Position numbers and translations under genes: made by a program. The notes under the pieces were generated by a model. The model worked only from the letters and a program-made list of their open reading frames with translations. It ran no database searches and was not told where the DNA came from. From CAYZWU01 sp964482235 (GTDB taxonomy: Bacteria > Planctomycetota > B15-G4 > CAYZWU01), in contig CAYZWU010000007.1 in NCBI GenBank assembly GCA_964482235.1, forward strand, positions 101,958-165,957: a stretch of DNA of 64,000 bases, read 5' to 3'. The stretch's first letter is position 1, and every line of letters begins with the position of its first letter. This document shows, piece by piece, positions 51,138 to 60,223 of this stretch.

Positions 51138-52907
51138 TTACTCGATCTCCACTACCCACAAATTGCTCAACTCCGTCCCCACGAGCGCCTGAAAGGGGAT
51201 CTGGCTGCCAGGCGGAAGCCCCGTCGAAACCACGCGATCAATGAGCCGCACACCATTGTCCGGCATTGCATTGAAATGCACTCGATGCTCCCACGGCGGC
51301 ATGAGCCAGAAGTCGCCATAGGGAGTGGAATCCGGATTAGGAAGAACGCCGGAGCCGGAGATCAGCATGACGGGATTCGTCTTCGGCCAGCCGATGATGA
51401 CGCCGGTGGCGTTGCTGCCATTCGACACTGTACCGTTGACGTAGAAGTGGGTGTGGAACTCGTCTGCGCCGATGTCAGGGAAGGCGAAGAGGCCGGTGCG
51501 GGGATCGCCCTCGAAGTCGGTTTCGGGGAGGTTGGGAGCGTTCCTGTCGCCTGCCGAGCGGCACGGCGAGTCGAAGGGGATGTGGAAGTCTCCTTTGGCG
51601 GGATCGAGGAAGAGGGGATCAGCGTCGATCATCCCGGGCCCCCAGATCAGTGTATTTCCCGGATTGACATACACGGAAGACACACCGTTTTCAATGCAGG
51701 AGAAGCTGATCGTCAGCGTGGTATTGAGATCGTCGATGTAGATCTCCTTGCCCAGAAGGGCCTTGTTGTTCCAGAGGATGGTGTTGATTACAGTAGGCGA
51801 CTTGTTGCTGCAGAAGAGACCACCTCCGTGATCGGCCGAATTCGAGCAGATCGTGTTGTTGACGAATTCATTCCAAGAGAAGTCGGCATAGATGCCACCG
51901 CCGTAGCTGGCCGTGTTTTCATAGATCCTGTTGTTGGCAAAAACGGCTTCGGAATGAGGGTACGATGCTACGCCGCCTCCATACAGTGCATCGTTGTTGC
52001 AGACGATATTGTCCTGGAAAGAGCCGTTGCATTTGAGATAGGCGCCACCCCCACGTGTATTTGCCGTGTTGCTTTTGAATCTATTGCCTGAAATGAACGG
52101 CGATTCCGCCCGGCAGTAGAGCCCTCCTCCAGAGCCTGAAATATTCTCATGAAAAAGATTTCCCGTGATTATCGGTGAGCAACTGACACTGTAGAAACCT
52201 CCGCCAGATGCGTGGCACGTGTTCTGTGATATTTCGTTTCCGCTGATCAAGGGTGCAGAATATTGGCTGCAGTAGATTCCTCCCCCACAGAAAGTGGGAG
52301 AGCTGTTCCGTGTGATGGTATTGTTGGAGATGATGGGTGACGATTCCAGCATGCCGATGCCGCCTCCCCACGATCCTGAGTTGTCGGCGATCACGTTGTT
52401 GATGATTATCGGTGAAGATCGCAACATCCAGATCCCTCCATGGTCTTCATAGGGGCCGATGTTATCTGTGATCGTGTTGTTCTCGATCGTGGGGCATGAG
52501 GAGAGCTCGCAGTAGATTCCGTTCATGTTCCTACTGATGATGTTTCCAACTATTAAGGGCGAGGAGGAGTAGTCACAGAGGAAACCCGAGTAAGACGCGT
52601 TGGTGATGGTGAAACCCTTCAGGATCGAACCGGATCCTTCGCCTGAGTTGCATGTGACCGCTGCAAAAGCCTGATTTCCATCAATGACCGTGACATCCGG
52701 ACCCATCTCGCTTTTAACAGTGATCGCCTTTCCGATGAAGTCGATGTCCTCCACATACGTACCAAGTCTCACGATGACAGTGTCTCCATCGACGGCGGCA
52801 TCGATGGCGTCCTGAATTGTGGGATGATCATCAGGTACGTAGACAGTGGCGGAAAATCCAGAGGACGGAATCAGAAGGAGAAAGGCGAAGATTGCGAAAG
52901 CCCTCAT
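51138..52907 (-). CDS. Secreted right-handed parallel beta-helix protein
   Basis: The 589-residue protein has a signal peptide (residues 1-20), then a TVYVPDDHPTIQDAIDAAVDGDTVIV opening, and a parallel beta-helix of short repeats (about 50-470) with many I-x-x-N-x-I and G-G-G-I/L-Y-C turns. A final 100-residue module matches the end of the giant protein at 17808-23492 (HFYVNG... to ...IPFQALVG...ELSNLWVVEIE). The ATG at 52907 follows GGAGGTG. It resembles pectate-lyase-like adhesins, but no catalytic site is evident. It interrupts the tetrapyrrole gene group. Confidence 0.8.
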   Translation of the reverse strand: MRAFAIFAFLLLIPSSGFSATVYVPDDHPTIQDAIDAAVDGDTVIVRLGTYVEDIDFIGKAITVKSEMGPDVTVIDGNQAFAAVTCNSGEGSGSILKGFTITNASYSGFLCDYSSSPLIVGNIISRNMNGIYCELSSCPTIENNTITDNIGPYEDHGGIWMLRSSPIIINNVIADNSGSWGGGIGMLESSPIISNNTITRNSSPTFCGGGIYCSQYSAPLISGNEISQNTCHASGGGFYSVSCSPIITGNLFHENISGSGGGLYCRAESPFISGNRFKSNTANTRGGGAYLKCNGSFQDNIVCNNDALYGGGVASYPHSEAVFANNRIYENTASYGGGIYADFSWNEFVNNTICSNSADHGGGLFCSNKSPTVINTILWNNKALLGKEIYIDDLNTTLTISFSCIENGVSSVYVNPGNTLIWGPGMIDADPLFLDPAKGDFHIPFDSPCRSAGDRNAPNLPETDFEGDPRTGLFAFPDIGADEFHTHFYVNGTVSNGSNATGVIIGWPKTNPVMLISGSGVLPNPDSTPYGDFWLMPPWEHRVHFNAMPDNGVRLIDRVVSTGLPPGSQIPFQALVGTELSNLWVVEIE

Positions 52908-53074
52908 GGTACACCTCCATGTGAAGGGGGATCAGCGTTCCATATCCCTGTTGAAATCTCAGTATATATAAAATTGGCAGATATGAAAGAGGGAATGAAG
53001 TCAGGAAGCCTTGATGAATCAGTTGAAAAAGTCTGACTCGCTAGGGCGAGCCGCACCGATTCCCCGAAGGCCAG

Positions 53075-54607
53075 CTATTCCGTGAGGTGATCCCGCGCCG
53101 TCCGCAAAAGCCCCGGGATCGAGTGCTCTTCAGCCATGACCACCTGCGACACGCCCTCGTCCAGCAGCCTCTTCCGCGTCACCGGCCCGATGGCGAAGAC
53201 CGTTGCCGCCTCGAAGATCTTTCCGGCCCGCTCCTTTCCCAGGATCGAGAAGAAGTGGCTCACCGTCGATCCCGACGTGAAGAAGATGCCCTGGGCGCCG
53301 TTCTCGACCAGGTCGTCCACTACTTCGGGGATCGGGCTGCCCTGTGCGATGCGATAGACTCGCAGGGCGTCCGCCTCGGCGCCGAGGCCGGCGAGGCGAT
53401 CCATCAACGGATCGGGAGTCAGCTCGGGACCCACGCGGAGAACCTTCCTGCCTGCAAGCGGGTGTGCGGCGTTGAGCTCATCGGCCAGCGAGTGCGTGGT
53501 GAATGAGGAGGGGACGAAGTCCGGCTCGAGATGGGAGCGCCTCAGACGCCCGGCCGTCCCGGAGCCCACGGCCGCGATCCGGGAGGAACCGAGGATCCGC
53601 AGGTCGAGCTGCTCCTGGGCCAGGGCGGAGAGGAAGTAGCGGACGCCGTTCTCGCTGGTGAACAGGACCCACTCCCACTCCTCCTCGCTGAAGATGCGGG
53701 CGATCGATTTCTCGCCCTCTTCTCTCCGCGCCGCGAACGGCTGGGTCCGGATGACCGGCAGATGGATCACCTCGGCCCCCAGAAGGCGGAGCGGATCGGC
53801 CAGGGCGGAAGCCTGGTCCCTGGCGCGGGTGATCACAAGGCGCTTTCCAGCCAGGGGCTTCATTCCGAACCACTGCAGCTGCCCTGCCAGATCGACCGTC
53901 TCGCCGATGATGAAGAGAGCCGGAGGGCGGATCGCCTCCGCCTCGCTTTTCTCTATCAGCGTGCCCAGCGTCGCGGTGACGCATCGCTGCGACGAAGTGG
54001 TTCCCCGCTCCACCAGGGCGGCCGGCGTGGCCGGGTCCTTGCCGCTGCCGAGGAGCTCCTTCACGACCTGGGGGAGGCTCGTCACCCCCATGTAGCCCAC
54101 GAGCGTGGTGTTCTCGAGCGCCGCGATCCGGTCCCATGCCACCTGGGATGTCGGCTTGCCGGGAGCCTCGTGCGCCGTGACGAAGAGGCACTGCGTGGCC
54201 ACCCCGCGATGGGTGACGGGGATGCCGGCGTAGGCCGCGGCGGCAACGCCGGCCGTCACGCCCGGCACGATCTCGAAAGGGATGCCGGCGTCCACGAGGG
54301 CCAGGGCCTCCTCTCCGCCGCGCCCGAAGACGAAGGGATCGCCGCCCTTGAGCCGCACGACGATTTTCCCCTCGCCGGCCAGCCGGATCAGCAGGGCGTT
54401 GATCTCATCCTGGGGAAGCGTGTGATGGGACGCGCGCTTGCCCACGTTGTACTTTTCCGCCTGCTCGGGAATTTCCTCCAGAAGGCCGGGGTGGACGAGG
54501 CGGTCGTAGACCACGGCGTCGGCGATCCTGAGGCGGTCGATTCCGTGGACGGTGATCAGACCGGGATCACCCGGTCCGGCTCCCACGAGATGAACGATTC
54601 CGAACAT
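53075..54607 (-). CDS. cobA-hemD: CobA-HemD fusion: uroporphyrinogen-III methyltransferase and synthase
   Basis: The 510-residue protein joins two steps. Residues 1 to about 245 are the SAM-dependent uroporphyrinogen-III C-methyltransferase (VGAGPGDPGLITV, VRLKGGDPFVFGRGGEE, VPGVTAGVAAAAYAGIPVTHRG, VGYMG). The rest is uroporphyrinogen-III synthase (GKRLVITRARDQASALADPLRLLGAEV ... VLFTSENGVRYF ... IFFTSGSTVSHFF). It makes the branch-point porphyrin and starts siroheme synthesis. It lies 22 bases behind hemC, and its ATG follows AGGAG. Such fusions are common in clostridia and several other phyla. Confidence 0.94.
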   Translation of the reverse strand: MFGIVHLVGAGPGDPGLITVHGIDRLRIADAVVYDRLVHPGLLEEIPEQAEKYNVGKRASHHTLPQDEINALLIRLAGEGKIVVRLKGGDPFVFGRGGEEALALVDAGIPFEIVPGVTAGVAAAAYAGIPVTHRGVATQCLFVTAHEAPGKPTSQVAWDRIAALENTTLVGYMGVTSLPQVVKELLGSGKDPATPAALVERGTTSSQRCVTATLGTLIEKSEAEAIRPPALFIIGETVDLAGQLQWFGMKPLAGKRLVITRARDQASALADPLRLLGAEVIHLPVIRTQPFAARREEGEKSIARIFSEEEWEWVLFTSENGVRYFLSALAQEQLDLRILGSSRIAAVGSGTAGRLRRSHLEPDFVPSSFTTHSLADELNAAHPLAGRKVLRVGPELTPDPLMDRLAGLGAEADALRVYRIAQGSPIPEVVDDLVENGAQGIFFTSGSTVSHFFSILGKERAGKIFEAATVFAIGPVTRKRLLDEGVSQVVMAEEHSIPGLLRTARDHLTE

Positions 54608-54629
54608 TATCTTCTCCTGTGATCGGCTA

Positions 54630-55601
54630 TCACGAAGCAGGGCCGGATGATTCGAGGAGATCGAGGGCTCCCCGCGAGATCAGGTCATCGGCCAGGGCGG
54701 CGCCCGTCTCCTCGGCACGGGAGAGGGCACTCTCCTCGGCAGGGGACAGGTGAACGCTTCTTTCCCCCTCGATCATTTTCTTTCCATCCAGCGTCAGCAC
54801 GCGGCCTTTCGCGTCGAGCTTGCCGTTGGCCAGCGACGCATGGGCCGCCACGGCTGCGGAGCACCCGGCGCCCAGTTTTCGAAGATAAACACGCTCCGCC
54901 TCGAGCCGCAGCCTCGACTCCCGGCAGCCGGCCGCGTCGAGCAGATCGTTCCAGGGACTCTCCTTCAGCGTCTCCGCCACGATCGTGCCCTGGCCGGCTG
55001 CCGCCAGACAGATGTCGAAGGGGATCAGCTCCGACACCCTGTCGGCGAATCCCTGACGCGCCAGCCCCGCCGCGGCCAGGATCAGGGCATCGACGTCGCC
55101 CCTGTCGAGCTTCCCGAGCCGCGTGGCGAGATTCCCGCGAAGGGGAACGAAAGCGATGTCGCCGCGCACCCGTTTCAGCTGGGCGATCCGCCGGGGAGAG
55201 CTGCTGCCCACGCGGGCGCCTTCGGGCAGGCTCATCAGGAACGTGTCCTTTCCCGCCACCAGCGCGTCGTGGGCCGAGGCCCGGGGCAGGGCGCAGGGCA
55301 GAAGGAACGCCGGCTCGAGGAGGGACGGCATGTCCTTCGCGCTGTGTACGGCGGCATCGATCCGCCTGTCCAGCAGCGCCTCCTCCAGAGTCCGGGTGAA
55401 GACGCCGGGCGTGGTGAAACGGTCGAGGCGGGTCTTCTGGTCGCGGTCCCCCTCGCTCGTCAGAGGCACGATCTCCACCTCGACCGGGCTTTGCCCTTCG
55501 CCTGCCGAGGCGCTGACAACCGCCTCGGCCATCATCCGTGCCTGGATCATGGCCAGCGGGCTCTTCCGGGATCCGAGGCGGAGGCACGACGGAGCGCTCA
55601 C
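54630..55601 (-). CDS. hemC: Hydroxymethylbilane synthase
   Basis: The 323-residue enzyme polymerises four porphobilinogens into hydroxymethylbilane. LRLGSRKSPLAMIQA, HSAKDMPS, VGSSSPRRIAQLKR, LRGNLATRLGKLDRG and the cofactor-attachment Cys in LGAGCSAAVAAHA are all present. The start is a GTG overlapping the stop of the siroheme gene upstream (GTGA), so the two are coupled. cobA-hemD follows. hemA, which often accompanies these genes, is not in the window. Confidence 0.95.
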   Translation of the reverse strand: MSAPSCLRLGSRKSPLAMIQARMMAEAVVSASAGEGQSPVEVEIVPLTSEGDRDQKTRLDRFTTPGVFTRTLEEALLDRRIDAAVHSAKDMPSLLEPAFLLPCALPRASAHDALVAGKDTFLMSLPEGARVGSSSPRRIAQLKRVRGDIAFVPLRGNLATRLGKLDRGDVDALILAAAGLARQGFADRVSELIPFDICLAAAGQGTIVAETLKESPWNDLLDAAGCRESRLRLEAERVYLRKLGAGCSAAVAAHASLANGKLDAKGRVLTLDGKKMIEGERSVHLSPAEESALSRAEETGAALADDLISRGALDLLESSGPAS

Positions 55602-56263
55602 TGAAGTTTCCCTTCCTCGAGAATCTCTCGCATCCTCGTCTCCACGAGCGTCCTGTCTCCCTTCTCGAGCAGGGCTTTCCAGTCCAGGTCGAGGAAGCGC
55701 CGGAAGATCAGCTGCTTCGCCGCGTCATCGAGAGAGCTGTCGGCAAGAACGCGGTCTCTCAGCTCTCCCGCCCTCTCGGCCATCTCCTCCCAGTGGGGGG
55801 GCACAATCGCCTCGAGCTGCTGCCTGATCCACTTGGCCAGAAAGGGAGCCATCCCCTGGGTGCTCACCGCGAGGGTGACAGGACCGAGCTTCACCGTGGC
55901 CGGCAGGATGAAGTCGCAGTGCTCCGGATCGTCGACCACGTTCACCGGGACCGAGGCGGCCCGGCAGTCGTCGAAAACGGACCGATTGAGCGAGTTGCTG
56001 TCCGAGGCGGCGATCACCAGGCCGAAGGAGCCGGCCTCCCCCTTCTCGTACTTCCGCTGATGGAGGGTGATCCGCCCCTCGCGCTCCAGGTCGAGGAGGG
56101 GAGGGGATATCTCGGGCGCCACGACGGTGACGCGGCCTCCGTATTCGAGGAGATTCTTCACCTTCCGGGCCGCCACGGAGCCTCCGCCCACAACGAGGCA
56201 GGGGCGGTCCGCCAGGGAGATGGCCGCGGGAAAGTAGCCGGGTTCTTCATGCAATGTCGACAT
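55598..56263 (-). CDS. Precorrin-2 dehydrogenase / sirohydrochlorin ferrochelatase (Met8p/CysG-N type)
   Basis: The 221-residue protein has the NAD-binding motif CLVVGGGSVAARKVKNLLEYGG and the LVIAASDSNSLNRSVFDDCRA and NVVDDPEHCDFILPATVKLGPVTLAVSTQGMAP segments of the Met8p/CysG N-terminal family. It oxidises precorrin-2 to sirohydrochlorin and may insert iron to give siroheme. The ATG at 56263 gives the expected N-terminus; a start at 56335 would add 24 unmatched residues. It heads a minus-strand operon with hemC and cobA-hemD. Confidence 0.9.
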   Translation of the reverse strand: MSTLHEEPGYFPAAISLADRPCLVVGGGSVAARKVKNLLEYGGRVTVVAPEISPPLLDLEREGRITLHQRKYEKGEAGSFGLVIAASDSNSLNRSVFDDCRAASVPVNVVDDPEHCDFILPATVKLGPVTLAVSTQGMAPFLAKWIRQQLEAIVPPHWEEMAERAGELRDRVLADSSLDDAAKQLIFRRFLDLDWKALLEKGDRTLVETRMREILEEGKLQ

Positions 56264-56273
56264 GGCGGGGGCC

Positions 56274-56301
56274 TTTATAACCCATCCAGCGGTCAATTCA
56301 A
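56274..56301 (-). promoter_or_regulatory. Candidate promoter of the siroheme/heme operon
   Basis: On the minus strand TTGAAT (56296-56301) and TATAAA (56274-56279) are separated by 16 bases. Transcription would start about 56267, only a few bases before the ATG at 56263, and no ribosome-binding sequence precedes that ATG. The mRNA may be nearly leaderless. Confidence 0.42.
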
Positions 56302-56399
56302 GGGAAGCAGGGGCGATTAAAAATGGCAAAACCAAGGGGCAGGCTCTATTGTGGTGGCAAGGATACCGATATATCGCTCAGCATGGACAGGATCAGAAC

Positions 56400-57815
56400 A
56401 TGAGACTCAAGGTCATACTTCCCCTTTTCTGCCTCATTCTGGCAGTCTCGGCCGATGTTTCGGCCGCTCTTCCCGTTCCGGGATCGGCGCGCGAGGATTT
56501 CGAGCGCATGCGCGCCAGGATCGCCGGGGAGAGTGGGAAGCGCCACCTGGAGATAGGCCGGTGGTGCAACGACGCGGGGCTCCTCGACCTGGCCAAGGAG
56601 CAGTTCCAGCTCACCGGCGAGCTGTCCACGGGAGGCTACCGGTCCGCCGCATACAAGTATCTCAGCGCCCTGAACGGTCTCAGCCCCGCATCGATCAAGA
56701 AGAACTACCACAGGCCGACGAGACGGGAGCTCAAGCTCTATCGCAAGAAGAAGGAAAAGGCTTTTCTCCTCGACCGCAGGGGCAGCTTGAAGCTGGCCGA
56801 CTTCGCCTATTCGAACAGGAGCGTGCTGATGGACGAGGCCCTGACGATCTATCGCACGCTCGTGGAGGAGAGCGGCACAGTCCTGGAGTTCGACAGGAAG
56901 GGGCGGATCGTTCTCGACACCGGAACGATCCCCGAGGCGGTTTCCAGGACCTTTCGCGATTCCGATCTGGCCGTCACGGTCAACTATCACGTCTGCCTGC
57001 GCGACGGCTTCCTGAAGAAGATCCCCGAGGTGAAGGAGGTCTACATGAAGGAAGGCGAGGGGCTCCGTGTCTTCAGCACGAACAGCCCGGAGGAGGCCGC
57101 CGCGGTGCTCCAGCTGGGAGAAGCCCTCCTGCCGATCCTGGAGAAGGATCTCGACGGTGCGCCGACCAGGGCCTTCACGCTCTTTCTCTTTCAGCAGAGG
57201 GGCGGGTACGAGCACTTCTGCGACTCCTCGGGCCACTCGGTGAACAAGGCTGTCGACGGGTTCTCCAGCCTCCGGGACATGGCGGCCGTGATCAGCATGG
57301 AGGAGACGGACGGCCAGACCCTCACCCCGCTGCGCCTGCACTGCATGGTGCTTCACGAGCTCGTCCACCTCTTCCACCATGCGATCTCCAATGCCGTGAT
57401 GCCCGGATGGTACGAGGAGGGCCTCGCCGAGACCTACGGCGGCGTCGGCACATTCGAGTGGGACGGCAGGAAGCTGAAGAAGGTCAAAAAGCCGATGGCC
57501 GATCACCGGATCACCGCGCTCCGCAATTCGCCCCACCTGTTGGATATCGAGAAGCTGATCGCAACGGAGGTGAGGCACCTCCTGGCCGGCGAGCGGGAGG
57601 CCGTCAGGACCTTCTATTCCCAGTCTTGGGCTTTTCTTCGTTTCCTGCGGAACGGAGCCGGATCGCGCGCGGCCCGAAAACTGAAGGACTGGGAGGAAGA
57701 GTGCCGCGCCGGCTCCCTCGACGCGGAAGCGGCCAGGGTCCTCTTTCGCATCAAGTTCGCCGAACACCTTCCCGGCCTGAAGAAAGGCTTCTCCGAGTAC
57801 CTGAAGAAGCTCTGA
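56400..57815 (+). CDS. Secreted zincin-like metallopeptidase
   Basis: The 471-residue protein has a signal peptide (start 56400, an MRLKVILPLF opening). The central part holds HELVH at residues 319-323, and WYEEGLAE follows, with Glu340 or Glu344 as the likely third zinc ligand. This is the gluzincin pattern found in DUF1570-like peptidases. The N-terminal 120 residues are helical. It probably cleaves protein or peptidoglycan-associated substrates in the periplasm; the target is unknown. It is read away from the siroheme operon, and an 81-base gap separates it from the transporter gene. Confidence 0.72.
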   Translation: MRLKVILPLFCLILAVSADVSAALPVPGSAREDFERMRARIAGESGKRHLEIGRWCNDAGLLDLAKEQFQLTGELSTGGYRSAAYKYLSALNGLSPASIKKNYHRPTRRELKLYRKKKEKAFLLDRRGSLKLADFAYSNRSVLMDEALTIYRTLVEESGTVLEFDRKGRIVLDTGTIPEAVSRTFRDSDLAVTVNYHVCLRDGFLKKIPEVKEVYMKEGEGLRVFSTNSPEEAAAVLQLGEALLPILEKDLDGAPTRAFTLFLFQQRGGYEHFCDSSGHSVNKAVDGFSSLRDMAAVISMEETDGQTLTPLRLHCMVLHELVHLFHHAISNAVMPGWYEEGLAETYGGVGTFEWDGRKLKKVKKPMADHRITALRNSPHLLDIEKLIATEVRHLLAGEREAVRTFYSQSWAFLRFLRNGAGSRAARKLKDWEEECRAGSLDAEAARVLFRIKFAEHLPGLKKGFSEYLKKL

Positions 57816-57896
57816 TGGATGGTCCCGTCCTTGACTTCTCGCCTGCGGGATATTTAGATAGTCCCTCATTGCACGAGAGAACATCCAGGAGAAGAC

Positions 57897-59450
57897 ATGT
57901 CCGAGACCAGAGGCAGCTGGGGTAGCAAGCTTGGTTTCATTCTGGCCGCTTCGGGCAGCGCCATCGGGCTCGGGAACATCGTCTTCTTCTCGTCCAACGC
58001 CTACAAATTCGGCGGCGGCGCCTTCTACGTCCCCTACCTGATCGCACTCTTCCTGATCGGGATTCCCGTGATGATCCTGGAGCTCGGCGTGGGGCGGATG
58101 ACCCGCCGGTCGATGCCGAACGCCCTCTTCGGCCTGACCGGGAAGCGCGGCGAGCTTGCCGGCTGGTTCGGCGTGCTCAACGCCTCCATCATCACGATGT
58201 ACTACATCACGATCCTGGGCTGGGTGGTCGGCATGTGGGTCGGCTCCTTCGGCCAGCTCTGGGAGTCCGCTGCGGTGGAGAGCTTCGGCCTGAATGCGGG
58301 CGTGCTCTCCAACTCCATGAGCTACTTCTTCAACATGATTGCCGAGGCCAACCCGATCTTCTACGTGACCCTGGTCTGGATCTTCAACGTCCTGATCGTG
58401 ATCAAGGGGGCCAAGAGCATCGAGGCGGTGGTCAAGATCTTCGTTCCCCTCATGTGGATCATGATGATCGTCCTGATCTTCCGCGGACTCACGCTGCCCA
58501 ACGGGATCCAGGGAGTCTTCTTCCTGTTCACCCCCGATTTCTCGGTGATGAGCGATCCCGACGTGTGGCGGGGCGCCTTCTCCCAGATGTTCTTCACCCT
58601 CAGTCTGGGATTCGGGATCATGACCGCCTATGCGAGCTACCTGCCGAAAAAGAGCGACGATCTGAAGAACGCCTCGACGATCAGCCTGATGAACTGCAGC
58701 TTCGAGTTCATCGCCGGGCTCGCGATCTTTGCGCTCCTTTTCACCTTTGCCATCGCCCCCCGGGGCGGCAGCATCTCGATGATCTTCTTCGTGGTTCCCG
58801 AGGGGATCGCCAAGTTCCCCGTGGCGGTGATGACCTTCGGCCTCCTCTTCTTCACCCTTCTCCTGGTGGCGGGCCTGACGAGCTCCGTCTCCCTCGTGGA
58901 AGCGGTGATCCTCTCGTTGATCGACAAGTTCGGCCTGCCGCGCCGGACCGTCATTGCGGCCGTCGCCCTGGTCGGGCTTTCCGGATCGGTGGTCTTCGCC
59001 CTACCCGCGGTGATCGACGCGGGACTCGATGACAACGGCACCCTCGGCTTCACGCTTCTCGACTTCTTCGACCACTGGGCCTTCGGCTACGGCCTGCTCC
59101 TGTGCGGCCTGCTCGAGCTCATCGTCCTGGGCTGGCTCTACGATATCGACAAGCTGATCGCCTTCATCAACCAAACGAGCAGGATGAAACTCGGAGCCAG
59201 GTTCAAGTTCCTGGTCCGGTTCGTCCTGCCCGTCGTGATCATCACCATCCTTGTCATGGGGGTGGTGACGGAGTGCAAGGAAGGCCTCTACGGCTCGGAC
59301 TACGAGACCGGAAGCTATACCTGGCTCTACCGCTATGCCTTTGCCGGGTGGCTGATCTTCTCCATCGGCGGGGCCCTGCTGTTCACCTTTCTGCGCCGCC
59401 GGACGGGACCGGTCGATGCGGAACCTGCAGCAGAGGAGGCAAGCCAATGA
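57897..59450 (+). CDS. Neurotransmitter:sodium symporter (NSS) family transporter
   Basis: The 517-residue protein has about twelve membrane helices and the NSS opening GSKLGFILAASGSAIGLGN. The following residues, usually IWRFPY...NGGGAF, here read IVFFSSNAYKFGGGAF. The tryptophan and arginine of the outer gate region are therefore replaced, and Asn before GGG is Phe. It still should be a sodium-coupled carrier for an amino acid or similar solute. The start follows AGGAGAAG. The stop overlaps the next gene (ATGA), which encodes a small membrane protein, an arrangement like the MetP-MetS two-part transporters. Confidence 0.87.
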   Translation: MSETRGSWGSKLGFILAASGSAIGLGNIVFFSSNAYKFGGGAFYVPYLIALFLIGIPVMILELGVGRMTRRSMPNALFGLTGKRGELAGWFGVLNASIITMYYITILGWVVGMWVGSFGQLWESAAVESFGLNAGVLSNSMSYFFNMIAEANPIFYVTLVWIFNVLIVIKGAKSIEAVVKIFVPLMWIMMIVLIFRGLTLPNGIQGVFFLFTPDFSVMSDPDVWRGAFSQMFFTLSLGFGIMTAYASYLPKKSDDLKNASTISLMNCSFEFIAGLAIFALLFTFAIAPRGGSISMIFFVVPEGIAKFPVAVMTFGLLFFTLLLVAGLTSSVSLVEAVILSLIDKFGLPRRTVIAAVALVGLSGSVVFALPAVIDAGLDDNGTLGFTLLDFFDHWAFGYGLLLCGLLELIVLGWLYDIDKLIAFINQTSRMKLGARFKFLVRFVLPVVIITILVMGVVTECKEGLYGSDYETGSYTWLYRYAFAGWLIFSIGGALLFTFLRRRTGPVDAEPAAEEASQ

Positions 59451-59887
59451 GAACTGCAACCCTTCTGATCGTTCTCGCCCTGATCGGCCTCCTCTCGCGG
59501 ACCGGTGCCGCGGAAGGAACCCTCTCCCTCTCCGAACCGTACCCCAAGGTGGGAAAGAAGATCGAGATCCGCCTCGAAGGGGTTTCCGAGCCGGCAAAGG
59601 AGTCCCTCTGGGTCGTCCACAGGCCGAACAGCCAGACAGCCGAGACCCTCGAGGTGGGACCTTTCGACGACGAGGGGAAGATCTGGTGGATCCCCGAGGC
59701 TCCCGGAATCGCCAATCTGACGAACAGGGATCCCGAGAGCGGGGACGAGGAGATGGTCTCCATGAGCGTGGCCATCTGCTTCTCGTCCACCCCGGCCTGG
59801 GGCATCCTGGTGATGGTGCTGGCCGGGCTCCTTCTCTTCGGCGGGGCCGGGGTGTCGCTGCGTCTGGCGCTCAAGGAGAATATCTAG
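59447..59887 (+). CDS. Small exported membrane protein coupled to the NSS transporter
   Basis: The 146-residue protein has a signal peptide (1-22), a beta-rich outside part of about 85 residues (SLSEPYPKVGKKIEIRLEG and IWWIPEAPGIANLT) and one C-terminal helix (about 117-140). It overlaps the transporter gene by four bases. Some NSS proteins require a small membrane subunit, so an accessory role is likely, though those known subunits are shorter and lack an ectodomain. I do not recognise the family. Confidence 0.65.
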   Translation: MRTATLLIVLALIGLLSRTGAAEGTLSLSEPYPKVGKKIEIRLEGVSEPAKESLWVVHRPNSQTAETLEVGPFDDEGKIWWIPEAPGIANLTNRDPESGDEEMVSMSVAICFSSTPAWGILVMVLAGLLLFGGAGVSLRLALKENI

Positions 59888-59917
59888 CAAGGCTGACCTG
59901 ATCCAGGGGAAACTCAT

Positions 59918-60181
59918 ATGCCCAAAGACCGAAACTATACGAGCTATCAGAAAGGCATCATCAGGCGCTACTACGATCACAAGGACGACCTGATGAGCCA
60001 GAAGCTGGGGGAGATCGTCTCCGAGCTCTACATCTGCACCGAGGAGAAGAAAGCCGCGCGGCTCTGGAAGAGCGCTCGAGCGGCGCTTCTCAACGCCGGG
60101 GCCAATGAAGCGCGGGTCGATTGCATCGTCGACGCGCGCGACCTCGAGGCCCTGGCCCGCATCGTGGGGGAGATCTTCTGA
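59918..60181 (+). CDS. Small conserved-looking cytoplasmic protein of unknown function
   Basis: The 87-residue protein is charged and helical (MPKDRNYTSYQKGIIRRYYDHKDD ... a helix with EEKKAARLWKSARAALLNAG ... ARDLEALARIVGEIF), without signal or membrane segment. It follows the NSS accessory gene by 30 bases on the same strand behind AGGGGAA, so it is probably the third gene of that operon. I do not know its function. Confidence 0.6.
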   Translation: MPKDRNYTSYQKGIIRRYYDHKDDLMSQKLGEIVSELYICTEEKKAARLWKSARAALLNAGANEARVDCIVDARDLEALARIVGEIF

Positions 60182-60223
60182 GATCGATCGTGGAGGGTTT
60201 TCCCCGGTTCCGGTCCGCCCGGT

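Noticed and set aside
53075..54607. Separate cobA and hemD genes
   Set aside because: The frame is continuous through both domains with no stop, so it is a fusion.
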